This document shows positions 8,662 through 15,698 of a DNA stretch of 64,000 nt, in pieces. Each line of letters opens with the position of its first letter. The first letter of the stretch is position 1. A program made the translations under genes and the position numbers. The notes under the pieces are model-generated. The model was not told the origin of the DNA. It ran no database searches and saw only the letters and a program-made list of their open reading frames with translations. Where the stretch lies: assembly GCF_003852535.1 (NCBI RefSeq), contig NZ_QAJP01000003.1, positions 372,001 to 436,000 on the forward strand, in the 5' to 3' direction. Origin of the DNA: Herminiimonas sp. KBW02. GTDB lineage: Bacteria > Pseudomonadota > Gammaproteobacteria > Burkholderiales > Burkholderiaceae_D.

Positions 8662-8715
8662 TGTGCCGCACAGGCGCTCTTCCGATTATCGCGTTATGAC
8701 TATAAGGGGTTGAAT

Positions 8716-9168
8716 GTGGATCAGGGTATCTTGCGGCAATATTTATACGATCACATTCCCTTGTCACAGGCGATGCAGGTGGAAGTACTCAGCGCGCAGC
8801 CGGACGGCGTGCTGCTCACCGCGCCCCTGCCGCCCAACATCAATCATCAGGAAACCATCTTCGGCGGTAGTGCCTCTGCGGTGGCGATACTGGCTGCATG
8901 GTCGTTGCTGCATGTACGCCTGCAGCATGAAGGCATCAGTAGTCGCCTGCTTATCCAGAGCAACACCATGCAATATGAACTGCCTATCGCCGGTAGTTTT
9001 ACCGCGCGCTCCTGTCTGGCGCCGGATGCGGACTGGCCCCGCTTCGTGCGTACGCTGGCGCGCAAGGGCCGCGCGCGGATTGCGGTGAGTTCGGTGCTGG
9101 AATTTCAGGGGCAGCAAGCCGGTAAATTGCATGGGGAATTCGTCGCGCTGGCACCGGAAATACCCTGA
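8716..9168 (+). CDS. Thioesterase-domain protein (YiiD C-terminal type hotdog)
   Basis: About 150 residues matching the hotdog thioesterase domain that forms the C-terminal half of E. coli YiiD: IPLSQAMQVEVLSAQPDG, then NHQETIFGGSASAVAILAAW, then a beta-rich half. Such domains hydrolyse acyl-CoA or acyl-ACP thioesters. I place the start at GTG 8716 because AAGGGG lies six bases upstream; the TTG at 8710 touches that site. Unlike YiiD there is no acetyltransferase half here. The acyl substrate is unknown. Confidence 0.8.
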   Translation: MDQGILRQYLYDHIPLSQAMQVEVLSAQPDGVLLTAPLPPNINHQETIFGGSASAVAILAAWSLLHVRLQHEGISSRLLIQSNTMQYELPIAGSFTARSCLAPDADWPRFVRTLARKGRARIAVSSVLEFQGQQAGKLHGEFVALAPEIP

Positions 9169-9339
9169 TAGCAGGTACGCCCGCCCGTATGCGGCTGTAA
9201 GCGTCGGTCCATTTTTAGGCTATAGTGCTGCACACGCAAGTAAGCGGCTTGGCCCGGGCAGCGGTTTTCGCCCTTTAAAAATGCCGTTTTTCCTGCTTAT
9301 GAATACGCAATATTTACAATCAGATATCACTTTTAAATC

Positions 9340-9678
9340 ATGAGCGACGACAATTTCAATGCACGGGACGTCAGCCGTCCCAGCACCAAAGCACCGGATC
9401 CTAATGCCAAATTCTGGGATATCGCCGATACCTTCATTCACCTTGCGAATGAAAATTGCAAGGGTGCAGAGCGCGGCCAGGTTTGCGCAGCAATGATGTA
9501 CGCGGCGGCACGTTTCAATGCGTTTACTGCTTCAGTGGATGCACCGAACGGCGCGATCTATAAATCCGAACAGGAGCCGGCAGTTGCTTACTTCCGCACC
9601 GAGTTTGAAAAAATGTTGCGTGAAAATTTCCGTGATTATGCTGAGAACTTCAAAAGCTATCACCCGGAAAAAAGCTGA
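9340..9678 (+). CDS. DUF3144 family protein
   Basis: 112 residues beginning MSDDNFNARDVSRPS, with a core KFWDIADTFIHLANENC and a C-terminal segment FRTEFEKMLRENFRDYAENF that are typical of DUF3144. It is a soluble, mostly helical protein of unknown function. It stands alone, followed directly by a bidirectional terminator. The ribosome binding site is weak. Confidence 0.8.
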   Translation: MSDDNFNARDVSRPSTKAPDPNAKFWDIADTFIHLANENCKGAERGQVCAAMMYAAARFNAFTASVDAPNGAIYKSEQEPAVAYFRTEFEKMLRENFRDYAENFKSYHPEKS

Positions 9679-9704
9679 GCTTAAGCTGCCCGGCAGTGTA
9701 CTAA

Positions 9705-9745
9705 TAAAAAAGCCTCGCCCTGTTAAACAGTGGCGAGGCTTTTTT
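9705..9745. terminator. Bidirectional Rho-independent terminator
   Basis: A stem AAAAGCCTCGCC / GGCGAGGCTTTT with a 12-base loop is flanked by A and T runs, so it works in both directions. It serves the convergent DUF3144 and monooxygenase genes. Confidence 0.9.
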
Positions 9746-9764
9746 GTATCTGCTCAGGAATGGC

Positions 9765-10067
9765 TTAGGCCGATTTCGACAGGATGTTGAAGTGTTCAAC
9801 GACTGGTGGCGATGCAAAGAATGGGCCGACGATGCTGCGCCATTCGAGGAAGGCCGGCGAGCCACGGAACTCAACGGTATGATTTTCCAGTGTCGCCCAG
9901 TAGATTTGTATGACATAGCGTTCCGGCGTTTCTATGCATTTGTTGATGACGTGCGATTGATAGCCCGTCGCCTTGCCTATCACTTGTTCCAGGCCGCGCT
10001 GTACGGCAGCGTCAAATTCGGATTGTTGGCCAGGCTGGATGCGGATATCGACGAGTTCGAGAATCAT
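9765..10067 (-). CDS. Antibiotic biosynthesis monooxygenase (ABM) domain protein
   Basis: 100 residues with the ferredoxin-like ABM pattern: MILELVDIRIQPGQQSEF at the start, a middle segment CIETPERYVIQIYWATLENH, and FRGSPAFLEWRSIVGPFF near the end. AGGAAG precedes the ATG. Members are small dimers that include quinol or haem monooxygenases, but many are uncharacterised. No haem-uptake or polyketide gene is near, so no reaction is assigned. Confidence 0.82.
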   Translation of the reverse strand: MILELVDIRIQPGQQSEFDAAVQRGLEQVIGKATGYQSHVINKCIETPERYVIQIYWATLENHTVEFRGSPAFLEWRSIVGPFFASPPVVEHFNILSKSA

Positions 10068-10231
10068 GTTTGCTTCCTGTAATAGTGTGGTGAATGCGGA
10101 ATTATTACATTTTGCCCGGTGGACTGCATCCCTTCGCTGTTTTCTATACTGGCGGGCGGCTACTGTTCAGTCAGCGGTGATGTGCGTAAGCTGTCAGTAT
10201 GCTTGATAAGAAATACACGAGAGGAATAAGT

Positions 10232-10711
10232 ATGCGTAGAGTTTTGGTCAGTATTATTTTGGCAGGCAGTACGATAGCGGCGCTGCCGCTGCATGCGCAG
10301 CAAATAGGCGAAGTCAGTACTGCCTTCCGCTTCCTTGGCAAGAATGACCGTATCGTGATCGAAGCTTATGACGATCCCAAAGTGACAGGTGTTTCCTGTT
10401 TTGTGTCCCGCGCACGCACTGGTGGTGTCAGCGGCACGGTCGGTCTGGCAGAGGATACGGCGGATGCGTCGATTGCCTGTCGCCAGGTTGGTGATGCGTT
10501 GACCTTCAAAGGCAAACTGCCGCAGCAGGAAGAGGTTTTTTCGGAACGCCAGTCGATCCTGTTCAAACGCCTTCACATCGTGCGCATCGTTGATCCGGTG
10601 CGTAACACCCTGGTCTATCTGACCTACTCCGATAAATTGATCGACGGTAGTCCGAAGAATGGCGTGACCGCCGTGCCGGTACCGCGCAGCAATCCTATCC
10701 CGATCAAGTAA
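10232..10711 (+). CDS. creA: CreA family periplasmic protein
   Basis: The start at 10232 gives a clean signal peptide (MRRVLVSIILAGSTIAALPL, cleavage near HAQQ) and follows a GAGAGGA ribosome binding site. The mature protein reads IGEVSTAFRFLGKNDRIVIE, EAYDDPKVTGVSCFVSRA and ends with a VYLTYSDKLIDGSPKN segment, all hallmarks of CreA. The family is periplasmic and widespread in Proteobacteria, and its role is unknown. It is not beside creBCD here. It lies 21 bases ahead of the AI-2E family gene and may be cotranscribed. Confidence 0.88.
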   Translation: MRRVLVSIILAGSTIAALPLHAQQIGEVSTAFRFLGKNDRIVIEAYDDPKVTGVSCFVSRARTGGVSGTVGLAEDTADASIACRQVGDALTFKGKLPQQEEVFSERQSILFKRLHIVRIVDPVRNTLVYLTYSDKLIDGSPKNGVTAVPVPRSNPIPIK

Positions 10712-10732
10712 GCCATAGACACACGGAGTCCC

Positions 10733-11746
10733 ATGTCTGCCCCGATCAAGAATTCCCATGTAGTCACTGCTTCCTATTCCCTGGCAGCATTTTCCCTGCT
10801 GCTGGTGATGCATCAGGGTTTGCTGGCAGCGTTGTTCTCCGGCTTGCTGGTGTATTCACTGGTGCAGATGCTGGCGCCGAGACTGGGCGGCAAGCTGGTC
10901 GGGCAGAAAGGCAAGGTTGCTGCCGTCGCTTTACTCAGCGGCCTGATCGTCATTATTCTGTTCGCGCTGGTCTGGGGCTCGGTTGCTTTCTTTCGCAGCG
11001 ATGTCGGCAGGTTGTCGGTGCTGTTGCAAAAGATGGCCGATATTCTGGAAGCGACGCGCAGCCAGATTCCGGCCTGGATCGCCGCGTATATCCCGGTGGA
11101 TGCGGAAGCGCTGCGTACCATGATCACCGGCTGGTTACACTCGCATGCGCTGGAGGCACGTACCATGGGTAGCGAAGCCGGCCGCATCCTCGCGCACATC
11201 CTGATCGGCATGATCATCGGCGCGATGGCTGGTTTGTACGACACCACCACGACACGGGTGTATCAACCGCTGGCAGCGGCGTTGCATGAACGCATGATTG
11301 CGCTGCACGCTTCATTCCGCAATGTGGTCTTTGCGCAGGTGCGTATCGCTGCCATCAATGCGGCGCTGACAGGTATTTACCTGATCGTGATTTTGCCGCT
11401 GGCCGGAGTTGATCTGCCTTTGCGTAAAACCATGGTGGTGGTGACCTTCATCGTCGGCCTGCTGCCTGTCATCGGCAACCTGATTTCAAATACGATACTG
11501 GTCGTCATCGCGCTGTCGCACTCAGTGCATGTTGCATTGAGTTCGCTGGTGTTCATGATGGTGATACACAAGCTGGAGTACTTCCTGAATGCGAAGATCA
11601 TCGGTTCGCACATCAATGCCCGTACCTGGGAATTGCTGACGGCGATGCTGGTGATGGAATCGATATTCGGCATACCCGGCGTGATTGCCGCGCCGGTGTT
11701 CTATGCCTATGTCAAAAAAGAATTGATGGATAGGGGCCTGGTGTAA
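10733..11746 (+). CDS. AI-2E family (PerM/YdiK-like) membrane transporter
   Basis: 337 residues with seven or eight membrane helices, a large hydrophilic segment (about residues 95-150) after the third helix, and the family signature region LPLRKTMVVVTFIVGLLPVIG followed by LISNTILVVIALS. The C-terminal block NAKIIGSHINARTWELLTAM is also conserved. The family includes exporters of autoinducer-2 and Na+/H+ antiporters, so the substrate is open. CGGAG precedes the ATG. Confidence 0.87.
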   Translation: MSAPIKNSHVVTASYSLAAFSLLLVMHQGLLAALFSGLLVYSLVQMLAPRLGGKLVGQKGKVAAVALLSGLIVIILFALVWGSVAFFRSDVGRLSVLLQKMADILEATRSQIPAWIAAYIPVDAEALRTMITGWLHSHALEARTMGSEAGRILAHILIGMIIGAMAGLYDTTTTRVYQPLAAALHERMIALHASFRNVVFAQVRIAAINAALTGIYLIVILPLAGVDLPLRKTMVVVTFIVGLLPVIGNLISNTILVVIALSHSVHVALSSLVFMMVIHKLEYFLNAKIIGSHINARTWELLTAMLVMESIFGIPGVIAAPVFYAYVKKELMDRGLV

Positions 11747-11750
11747 GTGC

Positions 11751-12992
11751 TCAGGCTTGTGCGCGTAGCCAGGCCAGCACGCCCAGGCCTGCAGTGCGAC
11801 CGCTGGCGAAACAGGCGGTCAGCAGATAACCGCCGGTCGGCGCTTCCCAGTCCAGCATTTCACCCGCGCAAAAAACGCCCGGCTTGCTGCGTGCCATCAA
11901 TTGCGCATCCAGCGTTTCAAACAATACGCCACCGGCGCTGCTGATGGCTTCATCGATTGGGCGCGCTGCCTGCAGGCGCAGCGGCAAGGCCTTGATCGCT
12001 GCCGCCAGTTTGTCCGGCTGTGTGTATTCTTCCTTAGTCAGATATTCATGCAGCAATCCAGCCTTTACACCAGCGATGCCGACCTTGCTTTGCAAATGGC
12101 TGGCCATCGAACGTGAACCACGCGGATGCGATACTTCTTCGAGTACGCGTTCCGCTGACTTGCCGGGTGCGAGGTCGAGTGTGAGCGTGGCGCTGCCGCT
12201 GGCGTTGATTTGTTCGCGCAGCGCCGACGACAAGGCATAGATCAAACTGCCCTCCACGCCGGTATCGCTGATGACGAACTCGCCCTGTCTTTGTTGCTGC
12301 TGGCCTTGCTGGTCGGTATAAGCGGCGATCACGGGTTTGACAGGCTCACCCGCATAGCGCTCGCGGAAGTGGGCACTCCACGTAACTTCGAAGCCGCAAT
12401 TTGCTGCCTGCAGCGGTGCGCTGTGTATGCCCTGCTGTTCCAGCATCGCTAACCATTTGCCATCAGAGCCGAGACGGGCCCAGCTGCCGCCGCCCAGTGC
12501 CAGCACTATCGCATCAGGCTGGACGTGTAATTCCTGCTCCGGTGTCCTGAAGCGCAATTGTCCAGCTTCATCCCAGCCCAGCCAGCGGTGCCGCATATGG
12601 AAACGTACGCCTGCATCACGCAGGCGTTTGAGCCAGGCACGCAATAAAGGCGCAGCTTTCATATCGGTCGGGAACACGCGTCCGGAACTGCCGACGAAGG
12701 TGGGGATGCCCAGCTCATGTACCCATGCGCGTAAAGCATCCGGGTTGAAGTCTTGCAGCATGGGTGCGAGTTGCGTGGCGCGGGCGCCGTAGCGCGCGAC
12801 GAAGGCAGGTTCGGCTTCGGTGTGCGTCAGGTTCATCCCGCCTTTGCCTGCCAGCAGGAACTTGCGTCCTACCGAGGGCATCGCATCGTACAGATCAACC
12901 TGTACGCCCTGCGCGATCAGCACTTCTGCCGCCATCAGTCCGGCCGGGCCGCCGCCTATGACAGCGACCGTATATTTCTGCAGCTCATGCAT
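11751..12992 (-). CDS. HI0933/BaiN-type flavoprotein (TIGR03862-like)
   Basis: About 413 residues. The N-terminus carries the FAD-binding motif GGGPAGLMAAEVL and the C-terminus carries SKPGVFCAGEMLDWEAPTGG, as in the HI0933 family of FAD proteins. The start at 12992 is preferred over GTG 12998 because AAAGGAAG lies five bases upstream of the ATG. Relatives act as flavin-dependent reductases (BaiN) or are uncharacterised. The gene is convergent with the AI-2E family gene; four bases separate their ends. Confidence 0.87.
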   Translation of the reverse strand: MHELQKYTVAVIGGGPAGLMAAEVLIAQGVQVDLYDAMPSVGRKFLLAGKGGMNLTHTEAEPAFVARYGARATQLAPMLQDFNPDALRAWVHELGIPTFVGSSGRVFPTDMKAAPLLRAWLKRLRDAGVRFHMRHRWLGWDEAGQLRFRTPEQELHVQPDAIVLALGGGSWARLGSDGKWLAMLEQQGIHSAPLQAANCGFEVTWSAHFRERYAGEPVKPVIAAYTDQQGQQQQRQGEFVISDTGVEGSLIYALSSALREQINASGSATLTLDLAPGKSAERVLEEVSHPRGSRSMASHLQSKVGIAGVKAGLLHEYLTKEEYTQPDKLAAAIKALPLRLQAARPIDEAISSAGGVLFETLDAQLMARSKPGVFCAGEMLDWEAPTGGYLLTACFASGRTAGLGVLAWLRAQA

Positions 12993-13226
12993 CTGCACTT
13001 CCTTTAAGCAAGGAAATGGTGTGGCAGATCAAAGGGTAAGCGGCTGTGTCCATGGGGTCAGGTGTCGGATGAAGCACGGCTTTTGCAATTGCTTGCAGCG
13101 GCGAAGGCGCCATTCTTGATCATGGATGGAATTTTCTCAAGTGTATGTGCCGATTTAATCAATTAGACGCTATCAGCGATAATGCGCGTCTGACATCAAG
13201 TTCATCACAAGCTATAGGACGCAATC

Positions 13227-13796
13227 ATGACACGTACACGTTGCAGCTGGGTCAATCTCGATAGTCCGCTTTATGTGGCTTATCACGACGAAGAGTGGGG
13301 CGTGCCCTGCCATGACGAAACGCGCTTGTTTGAGATGCTGAATCTCGAAGGTGCGCAAGCTGGTCTGAGCTGGCTGACCGTGCTGAACAAGCGTGAAAGT
13401 TATCGCGCCGCCTTTGACCAGTGGGATGCAGAGAAAATCGCGCGCTATGGTGACAAGAAAGTTGCGGAATTGCTGGCCAATCCCGGCATCATCCGCAACA
13501 AGCTCAAGGTCGCTGCCACCATAGGTAATGCCAGAGCTTATCTGCGTCTGCGCGATGAGGTCGGCGGCCTGGATCCCTATCTGTGGGCATACGTGGGTGG
13601 CAAGCCGATCAAAAACCGTTGGGCAACCATCAAGGATGCGCCGGTAAAGACGGAGTTATCGGATCAATTGTCCAAAGACCTGGCCAAACGCGGCTTCAAA
13701 TTTGTCGGGTCGACAATTATGTATGCATATATGCAGGCCATAGGCATGGTCAACGATCATACGGTCGACTGCTTTTGCTACAAGGGGAAGAAATAA
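13227..13796 (+). CDS. tag: DNA-3-methyladenine glycosylase I
   Basis: 189 residues with the full Tag pattern: RCSWVN at the start, YHDEEWGVPCHDE, LEGAQAGLSWLTVLNKRE with the catalytic Glu, and a C-terminal NDHTVDCFCY. The zinc ligands known from E. coli Tag (an N-terminal Cys and His and a C-terminal His-x3-Cys) are present. The enzyme excises 3-methyladenine from alkylated DNA in base excision repair. AGGA precedes the ATG. The 3' end lies 40 bases from the terminator of the first candidate sRNA, which is transcribed toward it. Confidence 0.96.
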   Translation: MTRTRCSWVNLDSPLYVAYHDEEWGVPCHDETRLFEMLNLEGAQAGLSWLTVLNKRESYRAAFDQWDAEKIARYGDKKVAELLANPGIIRNKLKVAATIGNARAYLRLRDEVGGLDPYLWAYVGGKPIKNRWATIKDAPVKTELSDQLSKDLAKRGFKFVGSTIMYAYMQAIGMVNDHTVDCFCYKGKK

Positions 13797-13836
13797 GGTG
13801 TAAGCCAGGCCTGGCGCGGCTGTGCGAGCGACAGGC

Positions 13837-13903
13837 AAAAAAAAGCCCGCTCAAAGAAGGCGGGCTGAATCTATATCAAAGGAGGAGACATAGAGGAGAC
13901 AAC
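13837..13903 (-). ncRNA. Candidate trans-acting sRNA, copy 1 (dual anti-SD motif)
   Basis: Read on the minus strand, a TATACT -10 box is followed after about seven bases by a transcript of about 65 nt. Its 5' half holds two CU-rich blocks (GUCUCCUC and GUCUCCUCC, three bases apart) that complement Shine-Dalgarno sequences, then a short AU-rich link. Its 3' half is a Rho-independent terminator: stem AGCCCGC/GCGGGCU at 13844-13866 and a run of eight U. This design resembles known anti-SD sRNAs (CcsR/cuckoo, AbcR, Neisseria sibling sRNAs). The family here is not one I can name, and expression is not shown by sequence alone. Confidence 0.65.
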
Positions 13904-13953
13904 TGAAGTATATGGATGGGCGCGCTTGCAGGCCACTTTCCTTTTCTGATATC
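13904..13953 (-). promoter_or_regulatory. Promoter region of candidate sRNA copy 1
   Basis: On the minus strand a TATACT -10 box (13907-13912) lies about 4-7 bases before the expected start. No TTGACA occurs 16-18 bases upstream. The upstream 40 bases (GATATC, GGAAAGTGG and a GC-rich stretch) are nearly identical in copy 2, which suggests an activator site or a non-housekeeping sigma factor. Confidence 0.45.
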
Positions 13954-14054
13954 CGATATTCACAATGCGAATATCTATGAAAATGGCTGTTTTGATATGT
14001 CAGTAAAGTGCTGCAAGAAGTGGCGAGAAGTTGGCAGATCGCTTATTCTTGGGC

Positions 14055-14119
14055 AAAAAAAAGCCCGCGCAGGTGGCGGGCTAAATCTATATCAAAGGAG
14101 GAGACATAGAGGAGACAAC
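14055..14119 (-). ncRNA. Candidate trans-acting sRNA, copy 2 (dual anti-SD motif)
   Basis: This has the same architecture as the unit at 13837. The -10 box TATACT is at 14123-14128 and the same two CU-rich anti-SD blocks follow. The AU-rich link and the terminator stem AGCCCGC/GCGGGCU at 14062-14082 end in eight U. The loop differs from copy 1 while the stem is kept, the pattern expected of a terminator under selection. The copies lie in tandem, each with its own promoter, so they would make two separate sibling RNAs. Confidence 0.65.
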
Positions 14120-14169
14120 TGAAGTATAGGGATGGGCGCGCCTGCAGGCCACTTTCCTTTTCTGATATC
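14120..14169 (-). promoter_or_regulatory. Promoter region of candidate sRNA copy 2
   Basis: It has the same TATACT box and upstream block as copy 1, with two substitutions (A to C just before the -10 box and A to G in the GC-rich stretch). Retention of bases beyond the -10 box implies a functional upstream element. Confidence 0.45.
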
Positions 14170-14464
14170 AGTTATAGAATTTTCATATATGGCAACTTTT
14201 TGCCGTAAAAGTCCCTTACAGCCTGTCTCTAAATCACAGTAACTGCTCACATACTGTCTTTATCTTTGTCACCTTCCGCGTACAAAAAGCCTCATAGATA
14301 TGTCAGCCCGACATCATTTCACCAGCTGAAACGCATTTTTCGCCTTCGGTGCACTTGCAAAATCTTTGCTAATATCCGCAGGCTGATGCAAAGCGATGCA
14401 GCGTTATGCATTGTTGTCGGTATCGCCACATCGCACTATGTGCCGGGCCGTGAAGTACAAGGAA

Positions 14465-14508
14465 GTGGGGACGACCCCACCGCTCCACCATCAATTGAGG
14501 ACGGCCTC
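14465..14508 (+). promoter_or_regulatory. Guanidine-II (mini-ykkC) riboswitch
   Basis: Two short hairpins show the class signature: GTGGGG-ACGA-CCCCAC at 14465-14480 and GAGG-ACGG-CCTC at 14497-14508. Each has the ACGR tetraloop that binds guanidinium. The second hairpin lies just ahead of the AGGAAG ribosome binding site of sugE, so ligand-dependent loop pairing would control access to it. Class, motif and downstream gene all agree. Confidence 0.93.
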
Positions 14509-14529
14509 GACACTATAGGAAGCAGCACT

Positions 14530-14844
14530 ATGTCTTGGACTATTCTGATTATTGCGGGTTTGTTTGAAATCGGCTGGGCGATCGGCCTGAAATACACCGA
14601 GGGTTTTACCCGGCTCTGGCCTACTGTCGGTACGGTACTGGCGATGGTGATCAGTGTCGCCTTGCTCGGCGTGGCGATGAAAACGCTGCCAGTAGGAACT
14701 GCGTATGCGGTCTGGACCGGTATCGGTACCGTCGGCACCGTCATTCTCGGCATGATTCTGCTGGGTGATGCAGTCACCGTGGTGCGCATACTCTGCATCA
14801 TGCTGATTGTTTCCGGTATCGCCGGTCTGAAGTACTTCAGCTAA
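14530..14844 (+). CDS. sugE: SMR family guanidinium exporter (Gdx/SugE)
   Basis: 104 residues with four membrane helices. The start at 14530 follows AGGAAG; the open frame extends upstream to 14266 but that part is the riboswitch leader. The essential Glu13 of small multidrug resistance proteins is present ([19 protein letters not shown]), and [11 protein letters not shown] and [12 protein letters not shown] are of the SugE/Gdx rather than the EmrE type. Gdx proteins export guanidinium in exchange for protons. The guanidine-II riboswitch directly upstream supports that substrate. Confidence 0.95.
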   Translation: MSWTILIIAGLFEIGWAIGLKYTEGFTRLWPTVGTVLAMVISVALLGVAMKTLPVGTAYAVWTGIGTVGTVILGMILLGDAVTVVRILCIMLIVSGIAGLKYFS

Positions 14845-14861
14845 TACGCGAAGGCAGGAAT

Positions 14862-14891
14862 AAAAAACGGAGCTCAGCGCTCCGTTTTTTA
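14862..14891. terminator. Bidirectional terminator between sugE and the SET gene
   Basis: A stem AAAACGGAGC/GCTCCGTTTT with a short loop is flanked by A and T runs. It ends sugE on the plus strand and overlaps the stop of the convergent SET-domain gene. Confidence 0.88.
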
Positions 14892-15419
14892 TTTGTCTTT
14901 CTTTTTGCTCTTCTTTTTCTTCTTCGATGCTTTTTTCTCTTTCGGTGCCAGCATCGTGCCGCGGCAGCTTTCAGCGCCACAACGACATTCATAAGCTTTT
15001 TTCAATGCCTTGGTCTGACGATCTTCCACGATCAGGCCGTAGTCGTAATTGAATTCTTCACCGCGTTTGATATCGCGCAGCGTGTAGATATAGACGCGTC
15101 CTTTTTCTTCGCGTGCTTCGCAGTTTGGCTCGCAAGCATGATTGATCCAGCGCGCGTCGCTGCCGTCTGCACCACCATCGATCATTTTTCCGCTTTCGAG
15201 GCTGAAGAAAAAGGTGTGGTACGGATTTTCCGGATCGGTGCTGTGACGCTTGAGGGCTTCCTTGTCGCTGATGCGCTCGCCTTCGTACTCCAGCAGCATC
15301 GAATCAGCCTTGATATTGCGTGTCGCGAAAACGCCGCGGCCGTGTACCGGTGAATTTCTGACGAGGAATGCAGGTTTTTCTGATGATGCCGCAGTTGGGG
15401 TCTTGCTCAATTTGGTCAT
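14889..15419 (-). CDS. SET domain-containing protein
   Basis: 176 residues. The SET domain runs from about residue 17 (FLVRNSPVHGRGVFATRNI) to residue 130, with the cofactor-binding RWINHACEPNCEA and the catalytic-side GEEFNYDYGL. A post-SET Cys cluster follows (ECRCGAESCRGTML). The last 20 residues are almost all Lys and Ser with a few acidic ones. SET proteins transfer methyl groups from SAM to lysine; bacterial targets are mostly unknown. The basic tail could bind DNA, RNA or an acidic partner, or be a substrate itself. It is a single-gene unit. Confidence 0.92.
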   Translation of the reverse strand: MTKLSKTPTAASSEKPAFLVRNSPVHGRGVFATRNIKADSMLLEYEGERISDKEALKRHSTDPENPYHTFFFSLESGKMIDGGADGSDARWINHACEPNCEAREEKGRVYIYTLRDIKRGEEFNYDYGLIVEDRQTKALKKAYECRCGAESCRGTMLAPKEKKASKKKKKSKKKDK

Positions 15420-15650
15420 GTTGAATCTAAAGGGATGAGTTTTTCAGGCTTGCTTGAGTCCGACAACAATCTGCAAGAAGCGTTCCACTTGCTACGCGCG
15501 CTATTGTCTATCAATACGCGTGCAAGAACAATTGAGTGGATAGCTTTATCGGAAGATTAGTGCAGATACGCGACAGAGTGCATGCACATCCACATCGGTG
15601 TCAGTGTAAAAACACTTTGATGACAGGGGTATGACAGGACGTGCGAAAAG

Positions 15651-15681
15651 AAAAAAGGCAGCGCCTCCGGCACGCGCCACC
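15651..15681 (-). terminator. Terminator of the chemoreceptor gene
   Basis: On the minus strand, just after the chemoreceptor stop, a GC-rich stem (GGUGGCGC with GCGCUGCC, two wobble pairs) is followed by six U. The remaining 230 bases up to the SET gene hold no gene. Confidence 0.6.
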
Positions 15682-15698
15682 TTGTTGTCATGTGTGGA

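Larger units (their letters stand above)
13837..14169. repeat. Tandem duplication of a ~116-bp sRNA transcription unit
   Basis: The block 13837-13953 recurs at 14055-14169. From the right stem arm outward to GATATC the copies differ at only three bases in about 95, while the terminator loops differ in sequence and length (9 versus 7 bases). The spacer between copies (13954-14054) is unrelated. The identical part contains the putative promoter and the CU-rich 5' half of the RNA, so selection appears to act on those parts. Confidence 0.85.

Noticed and set aside
13583-14122. Two open frames on the plus strand ending in the same 15-residue peptide
   Set aside because: The shared peptide is only the translation of the duplicated sRNA block; the frames overlap tag and the intergenic spacer and lack ribosome binding sites.
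14266-14529. 88-codon upstream extension of sugE
   Set aside because: It translates through the guanidine-II riboswitch; the ATG at 14530 has its own ribosome binding site and gives the standard Gdx length.
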